Shown here: in pieces, positions 43,206 to 52,190 of the stretch
Layout of the letters: every line of letters begins with the position of its first letter
How positions within the stretch are numbered: position 1 is the stretch's first letter
From: Flavobacterium saccharophilum
Lineage (GTDB): Bacteria; Bacteroidota; Bacteroidia; Flavobacteriales; Flavobacteriaceae
Length of the DNA stretch: 64,000 nt
Direction: 5' to 3'
NCBI RefSeq assembly: GCF_900142735.1
Contig: NZ_FRBY01000006.1
Coordinates: forward strand, 372,001 to 436,000
Notes under the pieces: model-generated
What the model saw: the letters and a program-made list of their open reading frames with translations, nothing else
Database searches by the model: none
What the model was told of the DNA's origin: nothing
Program-made: the position numbers and the translations under genes

Positions 43206-44594
43206 TTATTTTGTAATAATTGGGACAATTGGAATTCCAAAATAGAATTCAAGTATTTTTATTTTAAAAATATAATCGTATTTCGTTCTGATAACATCAG
43301 ACTGCGCATTAGTTAACAATGTCTGAGCCTGTGTAAAATCAAAAGAATTCATTAAACCAACATCATACTTTTCTTTAGCATAATTGTAAGCCTGTTGTCT
43401 TGCTTCTAATGTTACAGTTGATGACTCGTATGTATTTAATGCTCCTTTTGCATTTGTAAAAGCAGTATAAACGTTACGTTGCAAATCTAAACTTTTTTGT
43501 TCTAAATCTATTTTAGATTTTTCCAAATTAACTTTATTTCGTTCGACATTATTACGAACTGAGAAACCGTTGAAAATTGGAATTTGCAAATCTAATCCAA
43601 AGCTATGCCCCTTATTGTCACTAAACTGATCAAAAACAGGAGCTGGAGGCGCATAAGTTGGCTCATTCGTCACTGGATCTATTCCTGTAACAACATCACT
43701 ATAACTGGCATTTGTACGAAAAGAATAAAACCCTGAAAGCCTTGGCTGATAAGCCCCTTTAGCAATTGTTACATTTTTCTCAGCAATTTCAAGATTAGTT
43801 TGTGCCAATTTTAATTCTGTTCTTGTTTCTTTTGCTTTGTTGTAAATATCAATTGGGCTTTTGGCCATGATATTATTTTCATCTTTCGCATTTGTATCAT
43901 CAATTACATCAAAATCTGCAAATTCTTTTAATTGCAAAAGCTGCGCTAAACTTAATTTTGAAATAAGTAGATTGTTCTCTGAAACCGTAATCGCCTGCTG
44001 ATCCGTTGCAATGGTAGCTTTTAAATCATACAAATCTCCTCTTGGAATAGTTCCTGCATTTACCATTTCTTCAGAACGTTTCAATCGCTTTTCATCAATT
44101 GACAATTGCTCTTTTCTTACTTTTAAATCTTCTTTATAAGATAAAATCTGAAGAAATGCATTAGCAACATTTAATGAAATATCTTCCTGCATTTTCAGCA
44201 ATTGATATTGAGAGGCAATTATTGATAATTTTGCTCTTCTATAAGTATTTTGATTTTGTAAACCTTTATAAATATCTACACTTGAATTAACACCTAATGA
44301 CGTATACTGCGTGGTTTGTGTACTCGCAAGATTAGTAACAGGATTTACATTTCGACCAATATTCCAGGAATGAGAAGCACTACCATTTACAGTAGGGAAG
44401 TAACTGCCAAATGCATCTTTTTTATCAATATCTACATTTTTAACATCTAACTCTGATAATTTAATCGTGATATTATTGTCTAGAGCATATCGTACACACT
44501 CTTCCAGTGTCCATTGTTTTGTTTGTGCCTGGGCTGATAACCCAAACCCGAAAAGTATAGCAAAAGCCAGACTATTATATTTATTTATTTTCAT
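43206..44594 (-). CDS. TolC-family outer-membrane channel
   Basis: About 462 residues from ATG 44594 (the frame opens at 44624). Signal peptide ending LSAQAQ, then TolC repeats: WTLEECVRYALDNNITIKLSELDVKN and the second half NVERNKVNLEKSKIDLEQ...NSFDFTQAQTLLTNAQSDVI. The outlet of the operon. It lies between the two adaptor genes, 6 bases from the adaptor downstream. Confidence 0.92.
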   Translation of the reverse strand: MKINKYNSLAFAILFGFGLSAQAQTKQWTLEECVRYALDNNITIKLSELDVKNVDIDKKDAFGSYFPTVNGSASHSWNIGRNVNPVTNLASTQTTQYTSLGVNSSVDIYKGLQNQNTYRRAKLSIIASQYQLLKMQEDISLNVANAFLQILSYKEDLKVRKEQLSIDEKRLKRSEEMVNAGTIPRGDLYDLKATIATDQQAITVSENNLLISKLSLAQLLQLKEFADFDVIDDTNAKDENNIMAKSPIDIYNKAKETRTELKLAQTNLEIAEKNVTIAKGAYQPRLSGFYSFRTNASYSDVVTGIDPVTNEPTYAPPAPVFDQFSDNKGHSFGLDLQIPIFNGFSVRNNVERNKVNLEKSKIDLEQKSLDLQRNVYTAFTNAKGALNTYESSTVTLEARQQAYNYAKEKYDVGLMNSFDFTQAQTLLTNAQSDVIRTKYDYIFKIKILEFYFGIPIVPIITK

Positions 44595-44673
44595 ATATTT
44601 TGAATGAAAGCATAGTAGAAACACTACGCAAATTTAACATTTTTTAAAACCAAAAAAATCCTTATACTTTCAA

Positions 44674-45789
44674 TTATTTCTTCTCTCCTTCGCTAATCAA
44701 GCCCTGATTCCAGATTTTAATTTTATCAGAATTTTTGATACCGCTTTTAACCTGAACGTATATCCCGTCGCTCACACCAAGGACAAGATCCTTTCTTTCA
44801 AACTTCTGAGGAGCAGTCTCTACTTCAACATATGGTTTTTGTGTTTTCTTGTCAAATTGAACCAATGATTCTTTGATCGCCATTACTTTATCTGCTTTTT
44901 CTAAAATAATAGATGCATTTGCACTTAATCCAGCTCTGATAAAAGTAGCATCCCTGTTTTCTAAAGAAGCTTTTATTTCAAACTGAATTGCGCCATTTTC
45001 TACTACTCCTTTAGGAGCGATATCTGTTAAAACTGCTTCAAATTTTTTATTTTCAATTGCACCAACAGTAATTTCAATTGGCATTTGAACTTTGATTTTC
45101 CCTACTTCAGATTCATCTATTTTTCCAATAAAAATCATTCTGCCAACATCAGCAACACTGGCAATTGTAGTTCCTTCATTGAAATTATTACTTTCAATAA
45201 CCTGATTTCCAACTTTTACGGGAACCTGCAAAACCATTCCGTTTACTGTTGAACGAATTAAAGTATTAGCATAACTTCCCAATGATGTTGTAGTTCCTGT
45301 TTTTACAATATCCAAACTTTGTCTTGCAGCCACATAATTTTGTTTCGCCTGAGTATAGGCTAACTGAGCTGCGTCAAAATCGTTAGCAGAGATTACCTCT
45401 TTTTCAAATAAGGTTTTTTGTCTTTTATAGATTTTCTCCTGATTATCTAAAGCAATTTTAGCTGTTTGCACCTGATTTTGGGTACTACTTACGTTAGATA
45501 CATTAGCAACAACTCTAATCTTAGCAATCATGTCGCCTGCTTTAATTTTCTCACCAGCTTTGATGTATACTTCTTCAATAATACCCGAAATATTTGGCTT
45601 GATTAAGACCTCTTCATCAGGTTGAATATTACCCGTTGCAATGGTGGTTTTTACGATCGTTTTAATCTCTGCTTTCTCCGTTTTAAAAACGATTGGAGAT
45701 TCTTGATTTTTAGCATACAAATAGTAAAGTGCGCCAAAGAAAACTATAGCAATAAAGATTAAAATGGTTACGGTTACTCCTTTTTTCAT
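44674..45789 (-). CDS. Efflux adaptor protein (MacA/HlyD-like)
   Basis: 371 residues. One N-terminal anchor (TVTILIFIAIVFFGALYYLYA), then the lipoyl half NISGIIEEVYIKAGEKIKAGDMIAKI, a helical hairpin with KIYKRQKTLFEKEVISAND, and a barrel part. It differs strongly in sequence from the adaptor at 41910. First adaptor of the operon; 39 bases after the permease. Confidence 0.9.
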   Translation of the reverse strand: MKKGVTVTILIFIAIVFFGALYYLYAKNQESPIVFKTEKAEIKTIVKTTIATGNIQPDEEVLIKPNISGIIEEVYIKAGEKIKAGDMIAKIRVVANVSNVSSTQNQVQTAKIALDNQEKIYKRQKTLFEKEVISANDFDAAQLAYTQAKQNYVAARQSLDIVKTGTTTSLGSYANTLIRSTVNGMVLQVPVKVGNQVIESNNFNEGTTIASVADVGRMIFIGKIDESEVGKIKVQMPIEITVGAIENKKFEAVLTDIAPKGVVENGAIQFEIKASLENRDATFIRAGLSANASIILEKADKVMAIKESLVQFDKKTQKPYVEVETAPQKFERKDLVLGVSDGIYVQVKSGIKNSDKIKIWNQGLISEGEKK

Positions 45790-45828
45790 TTTGTTTTTGG
45801 TTTAATCGATTATATTTTGATTGATAAT

Positions 45829-47094
45829 TTATTCTGTTCGTAAAGCATCTACAGGCTTCACATTAATTGCGGTCTGTGCCGGAATAAATCCTGCCAACAA
45901 ACCAGATCCTACTAATATTAATAATGCCACAAATACTACTCCTAAATCAACACTAGGGTTAGCAAACATAGTGTTACTATCGGGGGGCATCGAATCTAAA
46001 ATCATATTTAAAATAGCAATGATTCCCGTTGCGACGGCAATACCAAACATACCTGAAATGATAGTCAAAAATATTGATTCTGATAAAATTTGTCCACGAA
46101 TAGCACCAGGTGTTGCACCTAAAGCCCTACGAATTCCAATTTCCTTAGTACGTTCTTTAACTACAATAAGCATAATATTGGAAATTCCGATAACACCTGA
46201 GATCAAAACCAGTGTTCCAACAAAATAGGCAATGATTTTTAAGATATCAAACAAACTCTGCACTTTATTGAATTGCTCATACAAATCAAAATTACCTACT
46301 GCACGATCATCAGCCGGGTTTATCGAATGAAGTGATTTTATAAGCTCAAGTATTTTTGGTTTTAAATCTGTTATTGAAGTTTCATCCTTTGCCGTAAGTG
46401 CCATCCAGCCCACCTTGTCTCCGTAATTAAATGCTTGCTGGAAAGTCGTAAACGGAACAAAAATATTTTTTTGTTCCTGTTCTGCATTTCCGCCTTGTTG
46501 TTTAGAATGGTAAACACCAACTACCATAAAATTAACTCCGTTAACTTTTATATATGTTCCAACAGCTTCTTCTTCTTTTCCGTATAGTTCACTGATAACA
46601 CCTTTTCCAATTACAGCAATTTTTCTTCTTTCATTAATATCCTGCTGATTTATAAAACGTCCTTTAATGATATCCATCGGTTGTTGCTTGATAAGCTCCG
46701 GATAATCACCATAAACTGTGAATGCTGAAGTTTTTGTACCTCGCACTACATTATTTGTCCCATTAAAATCTCCTAATTGATTTCTTGGCGAAACATATAA
46801 TAAATCTGGCAAAGCTGCTTTTAAAGCTGCTACATCACTATTCCTAAAGTCATAACGACGAACCTTTGGCAAACCTTTATATGCCTTAGAAGTGGTCTGA
46901 CTCCACATAAACATAGTATTTGTGGCTATTCCGTCAAAACCTTTTTTGATACCATTTTCTAAACCATTTCCTGCCGCCAATAATATTACCAAAATAAATA
47001 TACCCCAAAACACACCAAATGCAGTCAGAGTCGTTCTGAAAACGTTGGCTGTTAAAGCCTGTAAAATCTCGTCCCAATTATCTTTCTTAAACAT
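45829..47094 (-). CDS. MacB-like ABC permease
   Basis: 421 residues. One N-terminal span, a periplasmic MacB_PCD core domain (about 45-255), and three C-terminal spans with the FtsX block ...LVLISGVIGISNIMLIVVKERTKEIGIRRALGATPGAIRGQILSESIFLTIISG. No ATPase domain. It begins 2 bases after the other permease gene; the two can form a heterodimer. Confidence 0.92.
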   Translation of the reverse strand: MFKKDNWDEILQALTANVFRTTLTAFGVFWGIFILVILLAAGNGLENGIKKGFDGIATNTMFMWSQTTSKAYKGLPKVRRYDFRNSDVAALKAALPDLLYVSPRNQLGDFNGTNNVVRGTKTSAFTVYGDYPELIKQQPMDIIKGRFINQQDINERRKIAVIGKGVISELYGKEEEAVGTYIKVNGVNFMVVGVYHSKQQGGNAEQEQKNIFVPFTTFQQAFNYGDKVGWMALTAKDETSITDLKPKILELIKSLHSINPADDRAVGNFDLYEQFNKVQSLFDILKIIAYFVGTLVLISGVIGISNIMLIVVKERTKEIGIRRALGATPGAIRGQILSESIFLTIISGMFGIAVATGIIAILNMILDSMPPDSNTMFANPSVDLGVVFVALLILVGSGLLAGFIPAQTAINVKPVDALRTE

Positions 47095-47096
47095 AA

Positions 47097-48341
47097 TTAT
47101 TCGTCTCTAAGTGCTACAATAGGTTTAATTTTGGCTGCTCTGTATGCTGGGAAAAATCCTGCCAATGCTCCCGCAAATACTAGTAGAGCAAGTGTTGTCA
47201 ATGCCACACTGAAATCGACTTCGGGATGTTGAAAATATTCACTTTGAACCATCGGGCCAACAAACTCCAACAATAATAAACTTGCCAGAAGTCCAACAAA
47301 ACCAGCAATGGTCGTAATAAAAATCGACTCATGAAGAATCATTGAAATAATTGAAAACGGAGATGCGCCAAGTGCTTTTCTGATTCCAATTTCTTTTGTT
47401 CTTTCTTTTACGATAATCAACATAATGTTACTTACCCCAACAACTCCGGCAATTATAGTACAAATTCCTACCCACCAAAAAAACAATCTGATATAAAGAT
47501 TCAAATCATAAAATTGCTTGGCATCTTCAACTGAATTATAAACACCAACACCACCATCATCTTCAGGAGCTACCATATTTCTGCTTTTCAGCAAATCCTT
47601 CAAATCTTGTGTGAATTTTTTAGATTGTGCTAAAGCTTCATCATAATCATTTGTTTTTTTCATCGTAAAAAACAAATTGCTTATTTTATCTCCACCACCA
47701 AAAGCTCTTTGGACAGTTGTTAAAGGTAAATATGCTCTCGCTTCTTCTCTTTCTCCTCCCGGATCAGTAAAAACTCCAACTACTTTAAAATTAATGCCAT
47801 TGATTATAATTTCTTTACCCAGAGCGTCTTTGTCTTTAAACAAATCTGTTTTAACTTTCATTCCAATACAGGCTACCTTTTCATTATTGGCTAAATCTGA
47901 GCTATTTACATAACGCCCCTGAACTATTACAAGGTTTTCAATTCCGCCATAATCTGGAGTAACACCTCTGTATTGATAACTTCCTGATTCTTTTCCGTAT
48001 GAAAATGCACCTCCCCAAAAATTATAGGTTGATGCTCTCATATCTAACTTATCATCAAATTTCTGTACAGATTGATTATAATCGGCGTCTCTATACTGAA
48101 TTTGTCTTCCCGGATTCAACCCTTTATACTCTTTTGTAGTCGTTCCGGACCAAACTTCAATAATACCGGCTGCATCACGCTCGAATTGTTTTTCAATTCC
48201 GTTCTGAAGCCCCTTTCCCGCACCTAGCAAAATCACCAAAATAAAAATACCTGAAGCTACAGAAATTCCTGTTAAGAATGTTCTTAACCTATTTTTGGAG
48301 ATTGCTTCGAATATTTCTTGCCAACGCTCAATATTAAACAT
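47097..48341 (-). CDS. MacB-like ABC permease
   Basis: 414 residues with the same layout as its neighbour: N-terminal span with LRTFLTGISVASGIFILVILLGAGKGLQNGIEKQF, periplasmic core, and the FtsX block VVGVSNIMLIIVKERTKEIGIRKALGASPFSIISMI. It overlaps the ATPase gene by 8 bases. Clearly paralogous with 45829-47094. Confidence 0.92.
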   Translation of the reverse strand: MFNIERWQEIFEAISKNRLRTFLTGISVASGIFILVILLGAGKGLQNGIEKQFERDAAGIIEVWSGTTTKEYKGLNPGRQIQYRDADYNQSVQKFDDKLDMRASTYNFWGGAFSYGKESGSYQYRGVTPDYGGIENLVIVQGRYVNSSDLANNEKVACIGMKVKTDLFKDKDALGKEIIINGINFKVVGVFTDPGGEREEARAYLPLTTVQRAFGGGDKISNLFFTMKKTNDYDEALAQSKKFTQDLKDLLKSRNMVAPEDDGGVGVYNSVEDAKQFYDLNLYIRLFFWWVGICTIIAGVVGVSNIMLIIVKERTKEIGIRKALGASPFSIISMILHESIFITTIAGFVGLLASLLLLEFVGPMVQSEYFQHPEVDFSVALTTLALLVFAGALAGFFPAYRAAKIKPIVALRDE

Positions 48342-49035
48342 AAGATGAAGCTCTAACTTGTTCTACCTTTTTATCATCGATAATTAATCCATCTTTCAGG
48401 ACCACATTTCTTTTGCACATTGCGGCAATATCAGGTTCGTGTGTAACGATCAAAATGGTTTTTCCTTCATCGTTAATTCCTTGAATAAGTTCCATAACCT
48501 CGTACGAAGTTTTGGTATCTAAAGCTCCTGTTGGCTCATCGGCTAATAAAACTTTTGGATTTGAAGCTAACGCCCTGGCGATTGCAACGCGTTGCTTTTG
48601 ACCACCTGAAAGCTCATTTGGTAAGTGGTGTGAATGTGAACCCAAACCCACTTTCTCCAAATATCTCATTGCGATTTCATATCGCTCTTTTCTCTTTATA
48701 CCTTGATAATATAATGGCATCGCCACATTATCTAATGCACTTTTATAATTAATCAAATTAAAAGATTGAAAAACAAAACCTAAAAATTTGTTTCTGTATT
48801 TAGAAGCAATCGTCTCGTTCAATTTTTTAATAGGAGTTTTATCTAAAATATAACTACCAGAATCAGCCTCATCCAAGATTCCTAAAATATTAAGAAGTGT
48901 AGATTTTCCTGATCCGGATGACCCCATGATAGCAACCAGCTCGCCTTCTTCAATATTAAAATTTATTCCTTTTAACACATGTAATTCTGAACTTCCCATT
49001 TTATAGGATTTATGTAAATCTTTGATTTCGATCAT
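48334..49035 (-). CDS. ABC transporter ATPase (MacB/LolD-like)
   Basis: 233 residues. Walker A GSSGSGKS at 38-45, Q-loop Gln90, signature LSGGQKQRVAIARA at 142-155, Walker B VLLADEP at 162-168, D-loop GALD, switch His in VTHEPD. Powers the two permeases by the mechanotransmission mode typical of MacB. It is the first gene of the leftward operon that runs to 41910 and perhaps on to tsaB. Divergent from the DUF4403 gene. Confidence 0.95.
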   Translation of the reverse strand: MIEIKDLHKSYKMGSSELHVLKGINFNIEEGELVAIMGSSGSGKSTLLNILGILDEADSGSYILDKTPIKKLNETIASKYRNKFLGFVFQSFNLINYKSALDNVAMPLYYQGIKRKERYEIAMRYLEKVGLGSHSHHLPNELSGGQKQRVAIARALASNPKVLLADEPTGALDTKTSYEVMELIQGINDEGKTILIVTHEPDIAAMCKRNVVLKDGLIIDDKKVEQVRASSYV

Positions 49036-49180
49036 GGTACTGTTAAATTTTAAAACAATAATAACATTTTTATTAAGTAATTTATGGTAAGAAAACGTTA
49101 ATAATTTCGTTTTGATATTACAATAAGACTCGATTCTTTATCAAATGTTACACATTTTTAAGATAATATAATTGTTTTCT

Positions 49181-49188
49181 TAATTTTG
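49181..49188 (+). promoter_or_regulatory. TAnnTTTG promoter box for the DUF4403 gene
   Basis: TAATTTTG, 20 bases before ATG 49209. The -33 part is unclear. Confidence 0.45.
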
Positions 49189-49208
49189 CATCAGTCAAAA
49201 AAATCTTA

Positions 49209-50618
49209 ATGATGAAGTTTTTATCCATTTTCTCTTTATTCACGGCACTTACACTACTTTCCGGATGTTCTACATCTCAAAAATTAGAAACGTTAAAACC
49301 AGAACCAGATGATGCAAGTCCGCTCGTTTATGATGCAAATCCCTCCTTTATCAACCTTCCAATAACGGTAAAATTGAGCGATATTGAATATCAGACCAAC
49401 TCAATTTTAAACGGATTAATTTATGAGGACAATAATATCGAAGATGATGATATTGAAATGAAAATTTGGAAGCAAGCTCCAATAAAAATTCAAAATGATC
49501 CTGCAAATCCTGATAAAAAGATAAAAACAATCCTGCCATTAAAAGCAACTATCAAATATCGAATTGGAACAAAAAAACTCGGAGTTGAACTTTACGATAC
49601 TCGTGAATTTAATCTGAATGGTGTTATTACTTTATCAAGTGAAGTTGCATTAACAAATTGGAAATTAAACACTAAAACCGAATTCAAATCTTTAGATTGG
49701 AACGAAAGTCCAACAATGCAGGTTTTTGGAAAAAATATGCCAATAACATACTTAGTAAATCCTGCAATTTCTATTTTTAAATCTAAAATTGAAAAGAAAA
49801 TAGATGAAGCAATTGAAAAATCAATGGATTTTAAACCGAATGTTTTATCTGCTTTAGAAAAAATATGCACACCATTTCAAATGAGTGACACTTATGAAAG
49901 CTGGTTGCGAATTACTCCTGTTGAAATCTATTCGACAAATGCAAAACTTAAAAATGATTTGTTCTTACTAGACATGGGAGTAAAGTGTAATATGGAAACT
50001 ATCGTTGGCAAACAACCCGAATCTAAATTCAATGCCAATAAAATTATCCTAAAACCTGTTGCTAAAATTCCAAATCAGATTGCTGCTAATATTGCCGCAA
50101 TTTCAACCTATATTGATGCTTCTAAAATTATGACTAAAAATTTTGCTGGTCAGGAATTTGGTTCAGGAAGCAAAAAAATAACGGTGAAAAATGTCAGCAT
50201 CTGGCACAAAGATGGTAAAATGGTTATTGCTTTAGATGTTTTAGGATCTATAAACGGAACGCTTTATTTAAATGGATTTCCACAATATAATCCTCAAACA
50301 AAAGAAATCTATTTTGAGAAGCTAGATTATGTTTTAGATACCAAAAGTAAATTAATGCGCACAGCAAGCTGGCTGGGTCAAGGATACATTTTAAGAAAAA
50401 TGGAAGAAAGCTGTCGTTATTCTATTCAACCCAACTTAGAAGAAGGTAAAAAAAGCATGGCAACTTATCTTAAAAACTACTCTCCGATGCCGGGTGTATT
50501 TGTAAATGGAAAAATTGAAGATATTCAGTTTGATAAAATTCAGTTAACCAATCAGGCTATCATAGCATTTATAAAAATAAGTGGAACGGTCAATGTTTCT
50601 GTTGATGGATTGAAATAA
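49209..50618 (+). CDS. DUF4403 family lipoprotein
   Basis: 469 residues. Signal peptide with lipobox SGC (about Cys21), then a long chain of lipid-binding-like folds typical of DUF4403 (SPLVYDANPSFINLPITVKLSDIEYQTNSILNGLIYED near 34-75; NLEEGKKSMATYLKNYSPMPGVFVNGKIEDI near the end). The family resembles BPI/TULIP-type proteins according to my memory. Function unknown. Single gene. Divergent from the export operon. Confidence 0.85.
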   Translation: MMKFLSIFSLFTALTLLSGCSTSQKLETLKPEPDDASPLVYDANPSFINLPITVKLSDIEYQTNSILNGLIYEDNNIEDDDIEMKIWKQAPIKIQNDPANPDKKIKTILPLKATIKYRIGTKKLGVELYDTREFNLNGVITLSSEVALTNWKLNTKTEFKSLDWNESPTMQVFGKNMPITYLVNPAISIFKSKIEKKIDEAIEKSMDFKPNVLSALEKICTPFQMSDTYESWLRITPVEIYSTNAKLKNDLFLLDMGVKCNMETIVGKQPESKFNANKIILKPVAKIPNQIAANIAAISTYIDASKIMTKNFAGQEFGSGSKKITVKNVSIWHKDGKMVIALDVLGSINGTLYLNGFPQYNPQTKEIYFEKLDYVLDTKSKLMRTASWLGQGYILRKMEESCRYSIQPNLEEGKKSMATYLKNYSPMPGVFVNGKIEDIQFDKIQLTNQAIIAFIKISGTVNVSVDGLK

Positions 50619-50640
50619 AATATAAGTGAAGCCAAAAAAG

Positions 50641-50672
50641 AAAAAAGCAGTATAAAATTATACTGCTTTTTT
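50641..50672. terminator. Bidirectional intrinsic terminator
   Basis: AAAAAAGCAGTATA / TATACTGCTTTTTT with an AAAT loop between the DUF4403 gene and the convergent small gene at 50658. It overlaps the last codons of the latter. Confidence 0.85.
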
Positions 50673-50885
50673 CTTTTTTGATTGATACATTCTATAAATC
50701 AGAACACCAATAATTCCAACAAGTAAATACGGAATTACCATTAAATAAACGATTCCGTCATTTACTGCTTCCGCCTTTTTTGTGTTTGAATCTCCTGCAA
50801 GCGCCGCACGGCACATAGCGCATTGAGCATTAACTGCAAGAGAAAAGAACGTGAAGAAAAGAACATAGAAATATTTAGTTGACAT
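50658..50885 (-). CDS. Small secreted/membrane protein near cytochrome oxidase assembly
   Basis: 75 residues from ATG 50885; the frame to 50957 is an artefact of an AGAATAGAAAATA-type low-complexity tract. Signal peptide (YVLFFTFFSLAVNA), then QCAMCRAALAGD with a CxxC, a short loop, and one hydrophobic span (YLMVIPYLLVGIIGVLIYRMY) with basic tail. No family that I can name. It is downstream of the DUF420/SCO genes, so a link to copper or heme assembly is possible. Confidence 0.7.
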   Translation of the reverse strand: MSTKYFYVLFFTFFSLAVNAQCAMCRAALAGDSNTKKAEAVNDGIVYLMVIPYLLVGIIGVLIYRMYQSKKKKAV

Positions 50886-50900
50886 TAATTTTCTAACTCC

Positions 50901-50951
50901 ACCTCTATTTTCCATTCTATTTTCTTTATTCTTTATTCTATTTTCTATTTT
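50901..50951. repeat. Low-complexity AGAATAGAAAATA tract
   Basis: Tandem pyrimidine-rich TTCTATTTTC / TTTATTC units on the plus strand, related to the tract at 3500-3543. The tract creates the false N-terminus KIENRIKNKENRMENR of the minus-strand frame. Confidence 0.55.
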
Positions 50952-51489
50952 ATGCATAATAAGGAGAAATCATTAAGTAAACCACTACACCTGTTACAGC
51001 TACATATAACCAAAGTGGAAAAGTTATTTTAGCTATTTTTCTGTGTCTATCGAAACTTTTTGATAACGCTCTCACATATGAAATTAAAACCAAAGGAATA
51101 ATCGCTATAGACAATAAAATATGCGTTATCAAAATAAAGAAATATACATAACGTATCGCTCCTTCTCCTCCAAATTTAGTAGAATCAGCCGTCATATGAT
51201 ATGCAACATACATTACTAAAAAGGCTACAGACAACGCAATTGCCGAAGTCATTAATTGCTCGTGAAGTTTACGCTTTCCATTTTTAATAGCCAAAACAGC
51301 CCATATCAAAACGATTGCTGTAATTCCGTTTATCGTAGCGTAAATTGGAGGTAAAAACGAAAGCGGTTCAACATTAATTCCAAAGTCTTTTAACTTAACT
51401 CCAAACAAGATAGCAACCACAACCGGAATTACAATTGAAACAGCAACAATTAATTTGCTGAATTTTTTTTCTAATGAATTATCTTCCAT
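50950..51489 (-). CDS. DUF420 membrane protein
   Basis: 179 residues with five membrane spans (KLIVAVSIVIPVVVAILFGV; LPPIYATINGITAIVLIWAVLAI; QLMTSAIALSVAFLVMYVAYH; YVYFFILITHILLSIAIIPLVLIS; LWLYVAVTGVVVYLMI). The HEQLM, YHMTADSTKFGGEG and THILLS...H blocks are typical of DUF420/CtaM-like proteins tied to cytochrome oxidase assembly. It begins 1 base after the SCO gene. Histidine-rich faces suggest heme or copper contact. Confidence 0.88.
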   Translation of the reverse strand: MEDNSLEKKFSKLIVAVSIVIPVVVAILFGVKLKDFGINVEPLSFLPPIYATINGITAIVLIWAVLAIKNGKRKLHEQLMTSAIALSVAFLVMYVAYHMTADSTKFGGEGAIRYVYFFILITHILLSIAIIPLVLISYVRALSKSFDRHRKIAKITFPLWLYVAVTGVVVYLMISPYYA

Positions 51490-51490
51490 T

Positions 51491-52180
51491 TTATTCTTCT
51501 AATAGTATTTTAATGTCTTCCTGAATATCTCTTACTCCTTTTTTATCTAGTCCGTCGTAATATAAAATTGGGTTTCCAAATTCATCTTTGCGACAACGAA
51601 TATTTCCATCTTTATCAATTAAAGCAAACAAACCTGAATGCTCAAAACCACCATTTACCTTTGCATTTTCTCCTGCATACAAGTTGAATCCTTTGTTTGA
51701 CAGATCCATTATTGTTGCTTTATCACCCGTTAAAAAATTCCAGTTCGACGATTTTACCCCTAACAACTTTGCATGATCTTTTAAAACTTGCGGTGTATCA
51801 TGAGCCGGATCAATTGTAATGGATACAATTCCAAAGTTTGGATTTCCGAAAAAAGTTTTCTCAATCTCCAGCATACTCAAATTCATCTTTGGACAAATAG
51901 AAGGACATGTTGTGAAGAAAAACTCTAAAACATATACTTTCCCTTTATAAGTTTCATTTGATACTTTAGCGTTATCCTGATTAGTTAATTCAAATTTTGG
52001 AGCAGGACCGATTGTCAACAATTTAGCATCCGATTTTGAAGATTTCAAACCTACATTATCCAAACGATTTCCTTTTACGATCTCACCATTTTTAATTCTG
52101 TCCACAATTTTTGGCACCGCATAAATTCCGAAGATTAAAATGATAAATGAAATTCCGATATATGATTTGTTTTTAAACAT
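51491..52180 (-). CDS. SCO family protein (copper chaperone)
   Basis: 229 residues. N-terminal anchor (SYIGISFIILIFGIYAVP), then a thioredoxin fold with copper ligands TTCPSICPKM (Cys-x3-Cys) and the His in GGFEHSGLFALIDKDG. Members insert copper in the CuA site of cytochrome oxidase subunit II. The gene lies between a SCO-like protein without cysteines and DUF420. Confidence 0.93.
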   Translation of the reverse strand: MFKNKSYIGISFIILIFGIYAVPKIVDRIKNGEIVKGNRLDNVGLKSSKSDAKLLTIGPAPKFELTNQDNAKVSNETYKGKVYVLEFFFTTCPSICPKMNLSMLEIEKTFFGNPNFGIVSITIDPAHDTPQVLKDHAKLLGVKSSNWNFLTGDKATIMDLSNKGFNLYAGENAKVNGGFEHSGLFALIDKDGNIRCRKDEFGNPILYYDGLDKKGVRDIQEDIKILLEE

Positions 52181-52190
52181 ATTTTAAAGA

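Noticed and set aside
45821..46228. 135-codon plus-strand frame over the permease gene
   Set aside because: An antisense shadow of the conserved FtsX block; no signal or domain.
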